DNA of 64,000 nucleotides from Tillus elongatus (GCA_964006375.1 OZ023263.1:135112370-135176369); one strand, 5' to 3'. Numbered from the stretch's first letter, positions 9,549 to 18,778 are shown. Made by a program: numbers and translations. The notes: generated from the letters alone by a model not told the origin.

Positions 9549-10352
9549 ATGGCGTTTTCAATTATTGGTGAGTGGACAACAAGAAACAGTCGTTACAATA
9601 TTTTGCAGAATACGGTGCGTTTCAAGTTGAATCCGCTCAATGGCAGTGGCGTCAATGATCCTGAACAATGGCTTAAGAACGGCATGCAGGAAATTTACAA
9701 CAGAGTGATTCGAAACTTGAACACCGACACCAAAGTGGGCTTTACATTCTCCGGCTTGGACAGATACTATCATGTGCCGTTTAGGAAGCTGTCAGTTTTG
9801 GCGTTCAAAGAAGTGTGGTCGGAGTTGCACAAGATGTATCAGAGCAATAAGGGGACCGTCGAAGGTGATGCATTCACCATAATAGCCGCCAGCCTACGAT
9901 CGTCACAGCAACAACAACAAGACACTGCTCAAGCAACCACTTCACAAGGTTCTGGTTTTTTGTTGAAACAACACGTTCCGGAAACAAATCAACAAGTGAG
10001 TGAAGAGCAAGTTATCACACAACCACCGCCAACACCAAATGACAAGCAAGAACTGAATGATGATGAGGGTCTCCGTTGTTGTGCCAGCTGTTCAAAACGA
10101 TATCCACCAACGGCGAGAAGCTGCTGTGACAAATGTTTCATCAAAAAAGGTCAAAACTTGGAAAAATGGATGCCGTACAACGCACACTCCTGGGAAAGTT
10201 ATGAAAATTTCTTAAAATGGCAATACACATACGACAGGAGAAAGGTTGCATGTCCGCACTGTAAGAAACAAATGTTGAGAATATCCATATATGGACACAA
10301 GCAAATATGCCCAAAGAGACCAGACGCTTATCTGGTACCCGTACCTGAGTAA
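9549..10352 (+). CDS. PolB-N-like zinc-finger protein of the Polinton (left-arm copy, intact)
   Basis: 267 residues from ATG 9549. Residues 1-115 (RFKLNPLN..WLKNGMQEI, VGFTFSGLDRYYHVPFRKL, then DAFTIIAAS) follow the pattern of the N-terminal region that precedes the catalytic part of Polinton/adintovirus-type DNA polymerase B. Next comes a Gln-rich linker (QQQQQ), then CCASCSKRYPPTARSCCDKC and CPHCKKQM...GHKQIC, probable zinc-binding modules. No exonuclease or polymerase motifs follow; the frame ends with a stop and small unrelated genes lie downstream. So this is either a stand-alone version of that domain or what remains after loss of the polymerase. The right-arm copy is broken. Known in family: position near one end. 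Inferred: role in replication. Confidence 0.6.
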   Translation: MAFSIIGEWTTRNSRYNILQNTVRFKLNPLNGSGVNDPEQWLKNGMQEIYNRVIRNLNTDTKVGFTFSGLDRYYHVPFRKLSVLAFKEVWSELHKMYQSNKGTVEGDAFTIIAASLRSSQQQQQDTAQATTSQGSGFLLKQHVPETNQQVSEEQVITQPPPTPNDKQELNDDEGLRCCASCSKRYPPTARSCCDKCFIKKGQNLEKWMPYNAHSWESYENFLKWQYTYDRRKVACPHCKKQMLRISIYGHKQICPKRPDAYLVPVPE

Positions 10353-10547
10353 AAAGTATACCACCCTGTACATACGGCCACATCAGAATACATATGCATA
10401 CTTTAACAAAACACAAGATAAAACAGAGAACTGACAACACGGCTATGACTTATTCTCAGTAGGATGACATCAACACTTCATTCGTGTTTGAGCTTGCATA
10501 GAAGCTGGTTTGTTGCCGTACGTAGAACAAGTTGTAGCTAATCAAAC

Positions 10548-11066
10548 ATGGTGCAGAATAATAGGAAACGAAAATCTATCAACACAGAAAATACTGGTGG
10601 TGCTGCTGTCGGTGGTGGTTGTAGTAAAAAGCTTAAAGTGTTACAAGATGTCTTGGTGGCAAATGCAGTTGAAAGTATTACAACAAAACAGAACCAAAAA
10701 CGTTCGATAATATCATAGGTGTACACAATATATCCAACAACAACAACCGACACAAGTGAACAAAATAATTACGCAGATATTATGAATGCTATATATCCTA
10801 CAAACATACAAACAACCGAATATCAGCCTACACACGACGAGCTATTCAATCAGAAGTTGGTGGACATCAATCAGAAAGGTTTGGAGACAAAATTAAAAAC
10901 ACAGGACTGTGAGCTCATAGGTCAGACAACGTTTTCTCTTCTGCCAAACGAAGATAGAACACTCACTGTCGGTGTTGACCCGCTTTTAAAGTTTTTAGCT
11001 TTAGTGAAGGTTTTGCAAAAAAACTGTAATTTACCTGTGTTTTTCGATATGTGGACATTTGAATAA
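10548..11066 (+). pseudogene. Polinton small unknown protein 1 (left copy, frame-broken)
   Basis: Begins MVQNNRKRKSINTENT with a poly-Gly stretch and a basic KKLKVLQ segment, then changes frame near 10700 and continues from 10719 (TIYPTTTTDTSEQNNYADIM.., THDELFNQKLVDINQK) to 11066. The right copy is intact through the region where this one breaks, but breaks further on. No family recognised. The Asn/Thr-rich, basic N-terminus suggests a nucleic-acid-binding or regulatory role, which is only a guess. Confidence 0.6.
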
Positions 11067-11099
11067 TTTTTAAACGTGTTACCTACCATAATTTACAAT

Positions 11100-11465
11100 A
11101 TGGAAAGCCAGCCAATAGGCACAGACAAAAGTGGCGAATCATATACACTAACTAAATACTTGGTTAAAACGCAAAGAAAATCAGTGTTTTTTAAGTTTAA
11201 GCTGTGTGGTGATACATATGCCAGTAATTTCAACTTAACCCTGGAAGCATTGAAAATAATAAAAGACATTGGCTGTGTGGTCAGAGACCAGCTGTTAGAA
11301 TTACGTTTTAGAAATTTCTTCGACATGGACATGTTTATGGCTGACATTAGCTCGGAACTGCCCAAATTCAGAGACCGGGCAGTCATTCCTTGTGCTTTCT
11401 TCATTGCCAAGCTAAAATACTCTGAGAACCTGTGTATGGTGTGTGAATTTATTACCAAATATTAA
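11100..11465 (+). CDS. Polinton small unknown protein 2 (left copy, intact)
   Basis: 121 residues from ATG 11100, 33 bases after the preceding stop. Contains KSVFFKFKLCGDTYASNFNL and a C-terminal segment with AFFIAKLKYSENLCMVCEF. Predicted small, soluble, without signal peptide or membrane segment. Followed by AATAAA at 11517-11522, a likely polyadenylation signal. I do not recognise the family. Both arms keep nearly the same protein sequence, which implies recent identity or constraint. Confidence 0.6.
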   Translation: MESQPIGTDKSGESYTLTKYLVKTQRKSVFFKFKLCGDTYASNFNLTLEALKIIKDIGCVVRDQLLELRFRNFFDMDMFMADISSELPKFRDRAVIPCAFFIAKLKYSENLCMVCEFITKY

Positions 11466-11662
11466 CTTGTACTGAAATATATGCTGACTTGTAACAGACT
11501 TTAATACAATATTGATAATAAAGATATTTGTAAAAATCTCTGTTTGTGTATTTCATTAACTGTGTCTTCTGTCACAACCAATCTGCGTTAATGCATAGAG
11601 GAGGGTTAAAAAAATTTAAAAATACTTTTAACATGTTTCCTTTATTCATAGCATAATACAAA

Positions 11663-11998
11663 TTATTTAATGTCTTTGGTGTTGACCCAGGAATTATGGG
11701 TCTGATCAAAACCGAGCCATTTCACATAGGACTTGGTGCCTTTTTTTCTCAACACTCGTTCGATTAAATACATGTCAGAGGACAAAGTCTTTTGTAGTTC
11801 TTGCTCGTAAAACCCTCCGCCGATCGACTTGCCTTGCATATCTTCTAGTAAATACGTCACTGGACTGCTGGGTTGCATCGTTGTGACCTTAAATAATTCT
11901 GCGGACCAGCGCGGTGTATATCCTTTCTCAAATATGGTTTTTGCCTTGCTTATACGTACAACATCACCCACTTTAAATTTAGTTTGTGCAGACACCTG
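11663..11998 (-). pseudogene. Integrase C-terminal tail (SH3-like and chromodomain), duplicated without the core
   Basis: Open for 110 residues: FKVGDVVRISKAKTIFEKGY..RWSAELFKV is the SH3-like DNA-binding domain and MYLIERVLRKKGTKSYVKWL..THNSWV is a chromodomain. The catalytic core is absent because the inverted repeat ends just upstream. This orphan tail is uninterrupted, whereas the homologous part of the real integrase gene at the right end contains a stop and a 2-base deletion. Confidence 0.85.
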
Positions 11999-12124
11999 TA
12001 TAGTTTAAAATTTACCAATAAACCAAGCAGAACCATACAACCAAAGGCTGTGGTGGGAGAACAACAAAACCTACTTAACACGTCCATCAAGTGTCAGTTG
12101 AAACGTCAACGAGTTTGTGTAAAC

Positions 12125-12892
12125 ATGTCCACTTGTGATTGTATTAACATGAAGATGTCGGAGAGTGACAACAACGACAGTGACGACTATGCCGCTGTTG
12201 ATGAAAACGACGGTCCCGATTTCACAGAACACCAAAAGAGAAGAGTATTATTTAACAAGTATCAAGCTGACGACAGACTGTTGATGGAAACCACTTTTAC
12301 TGTTAGACGATCCTTGAAATTGATTACCGGCATCAGTGGAAGAAACGACTTTACAAATGTTGTGAAATTTGTCAACCCGTTGTCGCTGGATGAAAAAAAC
12401 CAATATTTGGCTTTAGAAGAGTGGGATTTTTACAATTTCCTAGACAACATACGTGAGTTGTGTAGGAAATATCTTAAAGGTGAAGACAAACCAACTAACA
12501 GATTTATAGTGCATCATCTTAATTACTGTCGCATAACCTATTCAAACGTACTAAGTGAAAAAGCCCTGTGATCGATAACGGTTTCACATCTATGCATCTA
12601 TTTTTGAACGAAGAGTGTGTGGAACAGCTGCTTGGACTTGAGGTATTGGTTAAAGCCAGACTGGAATAGCTGAAAGAATCACACTTTGCATGTACTTACA
12701 CGTGTTTTATGGAAAACATAGTGGAAATATTAAACGATCTGGGTAAGTGGGACATCAATGTACCATCCAAACTATAAAAACTTTACTCGACACCGTAACA
12801 CCAGCATTTAAATATTACATGTTGGAGTGTTTGCACTACGCTCAAGAGCAAGTATTCACAGACATCCGTAACATTCGCGATGGTTCCTTTTA
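12125..12892 (+). pseudogene. Conserved Polinton-associated unknown, frame-broken
   Basis: From ATG 12125 (MSTCDCINMKMSESDNNDS, very acidic) the frame runs to 12571 with QADDRLLMETTFTVRRSLKL and YLALEEWDFYNFLDNI. A shift near 12570 continues as SMHLFLNEECVEQLLGLE to a stop near 12670, and shorter matching pieces lie up to 12892. The fragments fit one protein of about 250 residues of a type common in insect Polintons, with the order RRS.., W..L, YV..., FL...W..L. The function of that family is unknown to me. It is the first plus-strand gene inside the left repeat. Confidence 0.5.
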
Positions 12893-13212
12893 AAGCAGGT
12901 TTCATCATCTTAACAGCACTGTGTCAGAATGTGTTGTATATTCATAAACCACCCAATGTAGCAGAAGTACGAATTTGTTTCGGCACCGATGACTGCATGA
13001 TATGGTCAGCTCTTACAACAACATATCTACACAACGATGACCTCATACCGCTTGCAACGTACAACATGTCATCCAAAAGCATGTCATCTGATGTGGTGCG
13101 TTACAGAGTTATGTTTCTGTTTGATAATGGCAGCCGTGGTGAGACATCTGATTGGAGAACACTTGTGTTGACTGACGCCCAGCCACTTCAAAGTATATTT
13201 TTGTGTTTATAG
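12880..13212 (+). CDS. Short unknown ORF in Polinton
   Basis: 110 residues, MVPFKAGFIILTALCQNVL to the stop at 13212, overlapping the tail of the preceding broken gene in another frame. Contains YRVMFLFDNGSRGETSDWR. It may be the displaced end of the previous gene or an independent small gene. Not recognised. It converges on the minus-strand gene at 13406-13909. Confidence 0.35.
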   Translation: MVPFKAGFIILTALCQNVLYIHKPPNVAEVRICFGTDDCMIWSALTTTYLHNDDLIPLATYNMSSKSMSSDVVRYRVMFLFDNGSRGETSDWRTLVLTDAQPLQSIFLCL

Positions 13213-13405
13213 CCACTGGCTTTCTTACATGTCTTACCATATTCATGTTGATGTACTTTTGTTTTAAATATAGCACTTTTTGCACATGTATCGCAAAGGT
13301 GTTTGCTAATATAAATATATAAAATGAACAAATGTGTTTTATTTACTAGTTTTAAGGATTGTGAGGGTACTAGCACAAAAAAGCAATATATAATTTACAA
13401 TTTTA

Positions 13406-13909
13406 TTAAGGCATTAAGCTTACAATATAACGAAATAGCAACTTGCAATTATTTATGCTACATATACAGCTTCTAGTGTATCCTGGTGAGTGATGCATAC
13501 ACATAGAAATGTCTGGCACCAGCTTAGGACAATCCACGTTTGTTTCCAAATTGATCACGTCCACACGGTAGCCACAAGTGAGGAGCATCTGTGTCAGAAA
13601 TCTCTGTTTATTCTCACCTTTCACATAGATTCTGTCTACCTGTTGTTCGACAATATGCTTCACCAGGATATTTGGCAATTCTTCCAAATAAACAGTACCA
13701 TAATTATAGTCGATACAATGGTGACGGGTCTGCAGAAACTTGACTTGTTTGATTACATCAGCAGACAGAAAACGCATTGGTTGGGGCGGCTTAAACACAT
13801 GATGCACCGTTTGATACCCATTATATATCACCAGTTCTTTAGGTGTGAACTCGGGCAGACAGAAACCTTGAGTGTCGACAACGACGAACTTCATCTTGAC
13901 ACTGCCCAA
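13406..13909 (-). CDS. Conserved arthropod Polinton unknown (VDTQGF protein)
   Basis: 167 residues. Motifs VVVDTQGFCLPEF.PKEL near residue 8, VHHVFKPP near 34, RIYVKGENKQRFL near 93, and a Cys-rich end CPKL...CMHH..YTRSCICSINNCKL. Proteins with this pattern are very common in arthropod genomes, often in or near mobile elements. The start with a V-D followed by later acidic and His residues would be compatible with an RNase H/exonuclease-like fold, but I have no proof. Last gene of the minus-strand capsid cluster, 69 bases after the major capsid gene. Confidence 0.65.
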   Translation of the reverse strand: MGSVKMKFVVVDTQGFCLPEFTPKELVIYNGYQTVHHVFKPPQPMRFLSADVIKQVKFLQTRHHCIDYNYGTVYLEELPNILVKHIVEQQVDRIYVKGENKQRFLTQMLLTCGYRVDVINLETNVDCPKLVPDISMCMHHSPGYTRSCICSINNCKLLFRYIVSLMP

Positions 13910-13978
13910 CTATACTTCCATCTTGGCTTATATAGCCCCGAAGAGAGAGAGATAGTGGTGGAGGTAGGGGTCTTGTAC

Positions 13979-15184
13979 TCAGATGATATAGCGTACAACG
14001 TTGGAGAGTGGAGAGTATTCGATGATGCAATCATGTATAATTATGCAGAAACATTTGGTGTGATCTGGGAAGTTTTGATTACTTTCCATCTCCAATTTGA
14101 TATCGACAGTGGACGGTTTGATGGAATCCGTATACTTTGAACAATCAAACACAAAGATGGGATAGTTTTCGAAAGCTTTGTAATCCAACGTAGGCTGCGG
14201 TTCTCTGCCGAGATATGCTCGTTGAAATTCAATCATGTTTCTATATGCTTCCAGATAATTTGCTTGTTCAAAGTTCAGATTCATACCTTCGGTGGGTATT
14301 TGTTTTGAATTCAAGTGCAGTCTTACATCTCGAACGTTCACATGATCAAACTGATTGATATCTTTTCTAGGATTGTGGTGGCGTTCTGTCTGAAAGACGA
14401 CAATAACAAAGCGAGGTCGTTCGGTGTTTGAGGAGGTCTTCACAGACCACAAGTCCTTGTTTGAATGACTCACATTCGGTATTTCGTACATCTCCCATTT
14501 TCTAAACGGTATAAGAATCTTTTTATCTTGGGCGATCGATGTCAACAGCTGCTGTTGTATCACATCACTGGGATGGATGTGTTTGACTTGCAATGCCATA
14601 TGTTCAATGTTAAACTTTATAGTTTTGTCGGCCCCCTGTGCACCGCTCAGAATATAGCATTTTTTATCGATTTGACCGCGAGTGATACGTACCAGCAAAC
14701 GGCTAAACAGCACCCTTCGGTAATCTTTGAAAATATTGCACAGGTAACTGAGCGGTAGGCAATAGCAAAATCTGTTGTTTTTCACCATGGTGTTCCTTTC
14801 GCTGGGATGCCAGCCAGCTGGGATGAGAGCTCGTGCTTCATCGCTGTTTGCTTGTAATAAGGTGCGGACTACTGTAACGATGCCAGGATTTCTAACATGT
14901 TCGATACTCTGATTGCACATCTCAACGGCCACAGAGGAGAACAAATTAGCTGCCGCATTCGCTGTTACTGCCACATAGCCTGTTGTGTCCGTTGTCTCCG
15001 TGGTACCGATAATCAGGAGAGCTGCCGAAGACCAATCGTAAAACACATCTTGCTGGTTGATGGCAAACTCACATGTGTCGTTGTAATCAAATGATCTGGT
15101 TTGCAGAGCGTACGTGTGTACTTCTTCTCCTCTGATGGAATCGTCGTGCACGGGGTCTGCGAAGATATGTAGTTTGCTCAACAT
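13979..15184 (-). CDS. Major capsid protein, Polinton type (double jelly-roll)
   Basis: 401 residues, intact. The N-terminal half has FDYNDTCEFAINQQDVFYDW and ANLFSSVAVEMCNQSIEHVR..G, the strand pattern of the first jelly-roll. The second half contains a second all-beta region around RPRFVIVVFQTERH and the block IFVFDCSKYTDSIKPSTVDI. The length and pattern fit the shorter capsid proteins found in arthropod Polintons. Known for the family: trimers form the icosahedral shell. It lies between the minor capsid gene (101 bases upstream) and the VDTQGF gene. No frameshift or stop. Fold assignment is by pattern, so a structure prediction would settle it. Confidence 0.75.
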   Translation of the reverse strand: MLSKLHIFADPVHDDSIRGEEVHTYALQTRSFDYNDTCEFAINQQDVFYDWSSAALLIIGTTETTDTTGYVAVTANAAANLFSSVAVEMCNQSIEHVRNPGIVTVVRTLLQANSDEARALIPAGWHPSERNTMVKNNRFCYCLPLSYLCNIFKDYRRVLFSRLLVRITRGQIDKKCYILSGAQGADKTIKFNIEHMALQVKHIHPSDVIQQQLLTSIAQDKKILIPFRKWEMYEIPNVSHSNKDLWSVKTSSNTERPRFVIVVFQTERHHNPRKDINQFDHVNVRDVRLHLNSKQIPTEGMNLNFEQANYLEAYRNMIEFQRAYLGREPQPTLDYKAFENYPIFVFDCSKYTDSIKPSTVDIKLEMESNQNFPDHTKCFCIIIHDCIIEYSPLSNVVRYII

Positions 15185-15285
15185 TATAACCCAATGATTT
15201 TAGAAACTGTACGTTCTCCAAGGATAGAACCGTATGTGATGCAGGTAACGAAGATACTGACTGCTGTCGTCACTGTTATTTATAA

Positions 15286-16065
15286 CTAACATACGGCCGG
15301 TGTCTTGCTCAATTGCAATATCACGATGATCTCTTCACCTTGAAAGTTCACAGGCACTGCATTCTGATCGAGGATGTTTACATTTATATCGGAAATGATG
15401 CGTGTGTTGACGGGCATAAACAGTTTACTGTGAGGATTTATGTAGATTGCATACCCTGGATCAACCATCGGAGCAAACTCGTATAGCGTGTGTGTCGGTT
15501 TGCCATCGTGGTAAGATCCGCTCACTATGTTACACTCCAAACGAATCGTTTTCACTGTAACAATCTGCACAGGTAAATCTGATTCGTGCACGTCATCCTT
15601 AATGAGAGATCTGTGTAAGGAAAAACCCAAGAGAGGAGCTATTGAGGCATCCTTTGTCAAATCAATGTCGTACTTGAACTGTATCTCACACTTCAAAGTG
15701 TTGTTGTTGACTTTCAAACTAAACAGTTTACTTGCATTTGCGACACCAGCACTCGCAGGCAACTTATTCAATTTAAGATAGATACGAGCCTTTTCGTTTT
15801 GGATACATCGTTCCAGATCACTAATTTCATAAGCTCCATTGGGAATTATTATTTCTGGTAGCACACCGTTTTTCTTCGGTTTGGCTTCCAGTGTAAAATA
15901 AAAATGCAACTTATTACAGCCGGCCTCTATGTTTGGTATGGTGTTGTAGGTGTGAACATTTGAGAGTGCCAACGAATGATCAAACCGTGGGTCCAACACT
16001 ATCGGAGGAAATATTTCCAATGACAGGGAGGATGTAGAGCCTTTCAACTCAAACGTTAGCGACAT
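15286..16065 (-). CDS. Minor capsid (penton-like) protein, single jelly-roll
   Basis: 259 residues, intact from ATG 16065. Pattern of the penton protein of Polintons: NTIPNI at about 41-46, PNGAYEISDLERCI at 75-88, NNNTLKCEI, LLGFS, TIRLECNIVSGSYHDG at 171-186, HTLYEFAPMVDPGY, and a final strand NFQGEEIIVILQL. It occupies the five-fold vertices in related particles. It follows the protease stop by 31 bases on the same strand, consistent with co-expression of structural genes. Confidence 0.8.
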   Translation of the reverse strand: MSLTFELKGSTSSLSLEIFPPIVLDPRFDHSLALSNVHTYNTIPNIEAGCNKLHFYFTLEAKPKKNGVLPEIIIPNGAYEISDLERCIQNEKARIYLKLNKLPASAGVANASKLFSLKVNNNTLKCEIQFKYDIDLTKDASIAPLLGFSLHRSLIKDDVHESDLPVQIVTVKTIRLECNIVSGSYHDGKPTHTLYEFAPMVDPGYAIYINPHSKLFMPVNTRIISDINVNILDQNAVPVNFQGEEIIVILQLSKTPAVC

Positions 16066-16096
16066 GACTGATACAACAGGCTACTGTTTGAGTCTT

Positions 16097-16453
16097 TTAT
16101 TGCAAAATTTTTAAACACAAGTGACCACAATTAAAAGTATTATATGTTTGATACACATCATGATTATACAAGATGGAATAGTCTTTAAGGTAACGTTGCA
16201 GCTCCACAGACGGCTTCAAGTTTCCATACAAGTCAAAGTACTCGACGATGTCACCACGTTTTCTCACAGCAACCCAATGACTGTCTGGCTCCTTGTTTGT
16301 TTGCAAATTCATGATGAACGATTCATTTTTACGTGGTCCATTGCGAGGTAGCTCATCTCGCATGTATACACCTCTAAAATATGGGATTTTCATTTTACCA
16401 GCAAACTTGACAAGATCTACATTTGTTAGAGATCTTGCTGGTAAAGGTGCCAC
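16097..16453 (-). CDS. Adenain-like cysteine protease (maturation protease)
   Basis: 118 residues. The catalytic residues are visible: His59 in DSHWVAV, Asp74 in YFDLYGN, Gln102 in YQTYN and Cys109 in NCGHLCL. This is the C5/Ulp1-fold arrangement of adenovirus-type proteases, known to cleave capsid precursors. Its start overlaps the end of the upstream pVI-like gene by 28 bases in another frame. No breaks. Somewhat shorter than adenovirus protease but similar to other Polinton proteases. Confidence 0.85.
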   Translation of the reverse strand: MAPLPARSLTNVDLVKFAGKMKIPYFRGVYMRDELPRNGPRKNESFIMNLQTNKEPDSHWVAVRKRGDIVEYFDLYGNLKPSVELQRYLKDYSILYNHDVYQTYNTFNCGHLCLKILQ

Positions 16454-16962
16454 ACGTTTTTTGGCTTGTGTAAATACAAACCATAGCCGCTACGTTGTTT
16501 CTTCATGAACAGACCGTCACCCACACCACTGCCTCTCTTACCCACAGCAATGGCCTCCATTGTTTGATTGTGACGTTTTGCCTCTTCCAATTTTTGTTTG
16601 GCTGCTTTAGCATCGTTCACGGCTTTGGCAATGCCTGCGGCACCACCACCCAGAGCTCCTAGCGCAGATAGTCCACCAAATATCAGAGGTAACAGTGGCA
16701 GGAAGCCTCCGCTTTTAGGTATATGAATAACACGAGGTACCTTAATTTTCTTGCGACCACCAGCATTTTTGATGACTTTTCTCGCTACATGTAGCAGATT
16801 TTTCGGAGATGGCACTTGCTCACCCACATTGATAGCGCCTCGCATTAAACCCAGTATGTTTTTAAACGGCACCTTGCCACCAACTTTTCTCTTACCAGCA
16901 CCAGTATTCTTAGCTTTTCTGCATTTGTTCACACCCATACCAAGTTTTCGTTTAACTTTCAT
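16426..16962 (-). CDS. pVI-like basic capsid-associated protein
   Basis: 178 residues, very basic at the N-terminus (MKVKRKLGMG..KCRKAKNTG). A Pro/Ile stretch VPRVIHIPKSGG leads to a hydrophobic Gly/Ala-rich helix FGGLSALGALGGGAAGIAKA, then KLEEAKRHNQTMEAIA and GYGLYLHKP. A hydrophobic-amphipathic segment flanked by basic regions is what is seen in adenovirus pVI-like membrane-active proteins of Polintons. In-frame sequence continues upstream of this ATG to about 17010 without a stop and resembles the linker that follows a PLA2 domain, so this is probably the C-terminal half of a PLA2-pVI gene broken near 17010-17040. Confidence 0.7.
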   Translation of the reverse strand: MKVKRKLGMGVNKCRKAKNTGAGKRKVGGKVPFKNILGLMRGAINVGEQVPSPKNLLHVARKVIKNAGGRKKIKVPRVIHIPKSGGFLPLLPLIFGGLSALGALGGGAAGIAKAVNDAKAAKQKLEEAKRHNQTMEAIAVGKRGSGVGDGLFMKKQRSGYGLYLHKPKNVWHLYQQDL

Positions 16963-16993
16963 TGTTTTTGCTACACTCCAAGCGGCAACCTTT

Positions 16994-17254
16994 TCACCAA
17001 AACTTGCATGCGTCTACTTGATTCGTTCCTTGGCTCGGTGCTCGATGCCTGTCACTCAACTGTTTTGATTGAGAGTAGGCGATGTCGTGGTCGTGACAGG
17101 CACGATCTAAAGGATTGATACCTTGATCACCTCTGGCAAGACGTTCTTTAAGTTTAGTGCCCGGCCCACAAAACTGATAACCTGGTATGTGTAACTCAAC
17201 AGGCACTTTGTTGATGAGCGTGTTGACGAGACCTTCACCCTTAAATACCAACAT
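16994..17254 (-). pseudogene. Phospholipase A2-like domain, truncated by frame change
   Basis: 86 residues from ATG 17254. PGYQFCGPGTKL is the calcium-loop-like motif and ACHDHDIAYS contains the His-Asp catalytic pair of parvovirus-type PLA2, an enzyme that breaches endosomal membranes during entry of such viruses. The frame diverges after about residue 70 and ends at 16994. Further sequence between here and 16962 fits the next frame. First gene of the minus-strand cluster, 76 bases from the divergent ATPase start at 17331. Confidence 0.8.
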
Positions 17255-17330
17255 TGATACTAAAGCGTTGGTGTATTAATCACCAGTATTTATACTTACA
17301 GCAAACATGTTGGTGTTAGTCTAATTAACG
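17255..17330. promoter_or_regulatory. Divergent intergenic spacer, candidate bidirectional promoter
   Basis: Only 76 bases separate the PLA2-like start (minus) from the ATPase start (plus). AT-rich, with TATTTATACTT at about 17288-17298. Any promoter for the capsid cluster and the ATPase cluster must lie here or within the genes. Confidence 0.35.
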
Positions 17331-17603
17331 ATGCGTATCGTAAAACACACAACAGCAACCTTACCAGTTACAAACTTGGACGATGTTGTTCGTGTGGAAA
17401 CAGCTACACAAGACAGACACGGTCTTCTGTTACCCGACACGGTGCGCTGTTTGATATGTGGTCCAAGTGGATGCGATTAAACAAATGTCATGCTGAGTTT
17501 ATTATTTGAAGCAAACGTTTTAAAGTTTGCAAACGTGTATGTGTATTCAAAGTCGTTGTATCAACCGAAATACAAGATGTTAGAGGAGGTGTTGGCTGGT
17601 GTG
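17331..17603 (+). pseudogene. Packaging ATPase (FtsK/HerA, A32-like), N-terminal part with stop in Walker A
   Basis: From ATG 17331 the frame reads MRIVKHTTATLPV.. to CLICGPSGC, the start of a Walker A loop. A stop codon (17478-17480) stands where the invariant lysine is expected. The same frame goes on after the stop with NVMLSLLFEAN and YVYSKSLYQPKYKMLEEVLAG, and is then cut by a GT tract and a LINE insertion. The C-terminal part resumes at about 18779. Known role: pumps DNA into capsids. The allele is dead twice over. Confidence 0.85.
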
Positions 17604-18778
17604 TGTGTGTGTGTGTGCGTGTTTGGGATGACCTCGGAAGCTTAAGTCCATTGGCCACAGACTTTTGAAGATTTTTATTTGTTTGTTTTTGGGGATACAA
17701 TCATATGGATTTATTTTTGTGGCTTTTAATGTCTTTCAGTGAGCCTCCTACTTGATCATAGCTTTACAAATTGATAGTACTTAAATATAATGTAAATAAA
17801 AATAACGGAAGTGTTTTTTTTTGCATTTTTTTTGTATATATTTTTTTGTATTTTTTTTGTATTTATTTATTTTATTTATTTTATTATTTTTTTTATTTTT
17901 TTTTTGTTTTTTTTTTGGTTAGGGATCAAAACGAGGACACTGTCGCCTCGGGGCTCGTCAAGGCTAACAGACAAACAAGACTAAGCCACGGACAGGTGGG
18001 GAAAACAATAGGACAGACATTAGGATACTTAAAATTAATTTACATAATTCTCTATAGGCCATATTCACATACATACATTACTATATAATTACAACTAATA
18101 TAACACGATGCGTGGTAGAAATTTACTATTTATAAGTATTATTTACAGGGTTTGATTTCATAAATCTAAGTTTATATTTCTACTTACTACTTAGAAGGTG
18201 TGTTAAATTCATAGGGTGTTTTGTGTATTTTTCCAACGTTAGCATGAGGTTGGTTCGCTGTGCAGAATACTTAGAGCATGAAAATATAACATGATTTAAG
18301 TCAGCAATATTGTTTTCGTTTCAGTCACAATTTGGACTTTCAGTCACACCTATCTTATGCAGGTGCGCTGGAAATCTTCCATGATTAGACTTTAGTCCTG
18401 TTAATATTGTAGTGAATGCGCGGTTTCTGAAAATTTCTTTGACCAGATGTAATGGAAGTTGTTCGTGTATAAGAGCATAGTGGTTTGAACTTGAGGTGAC
18501 ATAACGGTGCCATTCTATATCCCAGTATTTAATTAATTGCTGTTTAATTTCCGGTCGAAAGTCTGTATATGGGATTTTTCGGTTTTCTTCATCGTTTTCC
18601 AAAAATGCTGCTTGCTTGGCTAGATCGTCTACTATTTCATTTCCTGATATTCCGGCGTGCCCCTTGACCCACAGGTATACTATTTCAGTGATTGCTTTTA
18701 ACTGATACTCATATTCCTTTATGCGAGATAGAATAGCATTTTTAAATTTATCTTGTTTCTGGTTCTTAATTGGCTTGT
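17604..18778 (-). mobile_element. 5'-truncated non-LTR retrotransposon inserted in the ATPase gene
   Basis: Minus-strand insert with an RNase H-containing 3' end (18321-18776), an untranslated region and a poly(A)-rich tail seen as T runs at about 17812-17930 on the plus strand. AGGTGTTGG occurs at both flanks (17587-17595 and 18784-18792) but in different ATPase frames, so it is not a proven target duplication. The segment 17604-17810, with (GT)n at its start, may be a second insertion or 3' extension. Confidence 0.7.
18321..18776 (-). pseudogene. LINE RNase H domain, C-terminal fragment
   Basis: Reads EYQLKAITEIVYLWVKGHAGISGNEIVDDLAKQAA, the last active-site region of the RNase H domain that follows reverse transcriptase in I/R1/Jockey-group LINEs. 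The first three catalytic residues are lost by 5' truncation. The C-terminal part has KIGVTESPNCD near the end, where a zinc-knuckle-like end is typical. Confidence 0.75.

Larger units (their letters stand above)
7529..12004 (+). repeat. Polinton left terminal inverted repeat
   Basis: Matches 21471-26239 in inverted orientation from the terminus to about 12004, where ACTATACA.GTGTCTGCA is the last shared block. It contains 2 kb of non-coding end sequence, a PolB-N-like gene, two small unknown genes and the tail of the integrase gene. Length differences from the right copy come mainly from microsatellites. Confidence 0.9.

Noticed and set aside
13490..14140. 216-codon plus-strand frame
   Set aside because: It is antisense to the VDTQGF gene and the end of the major capsid gene, which have clear family patterns.
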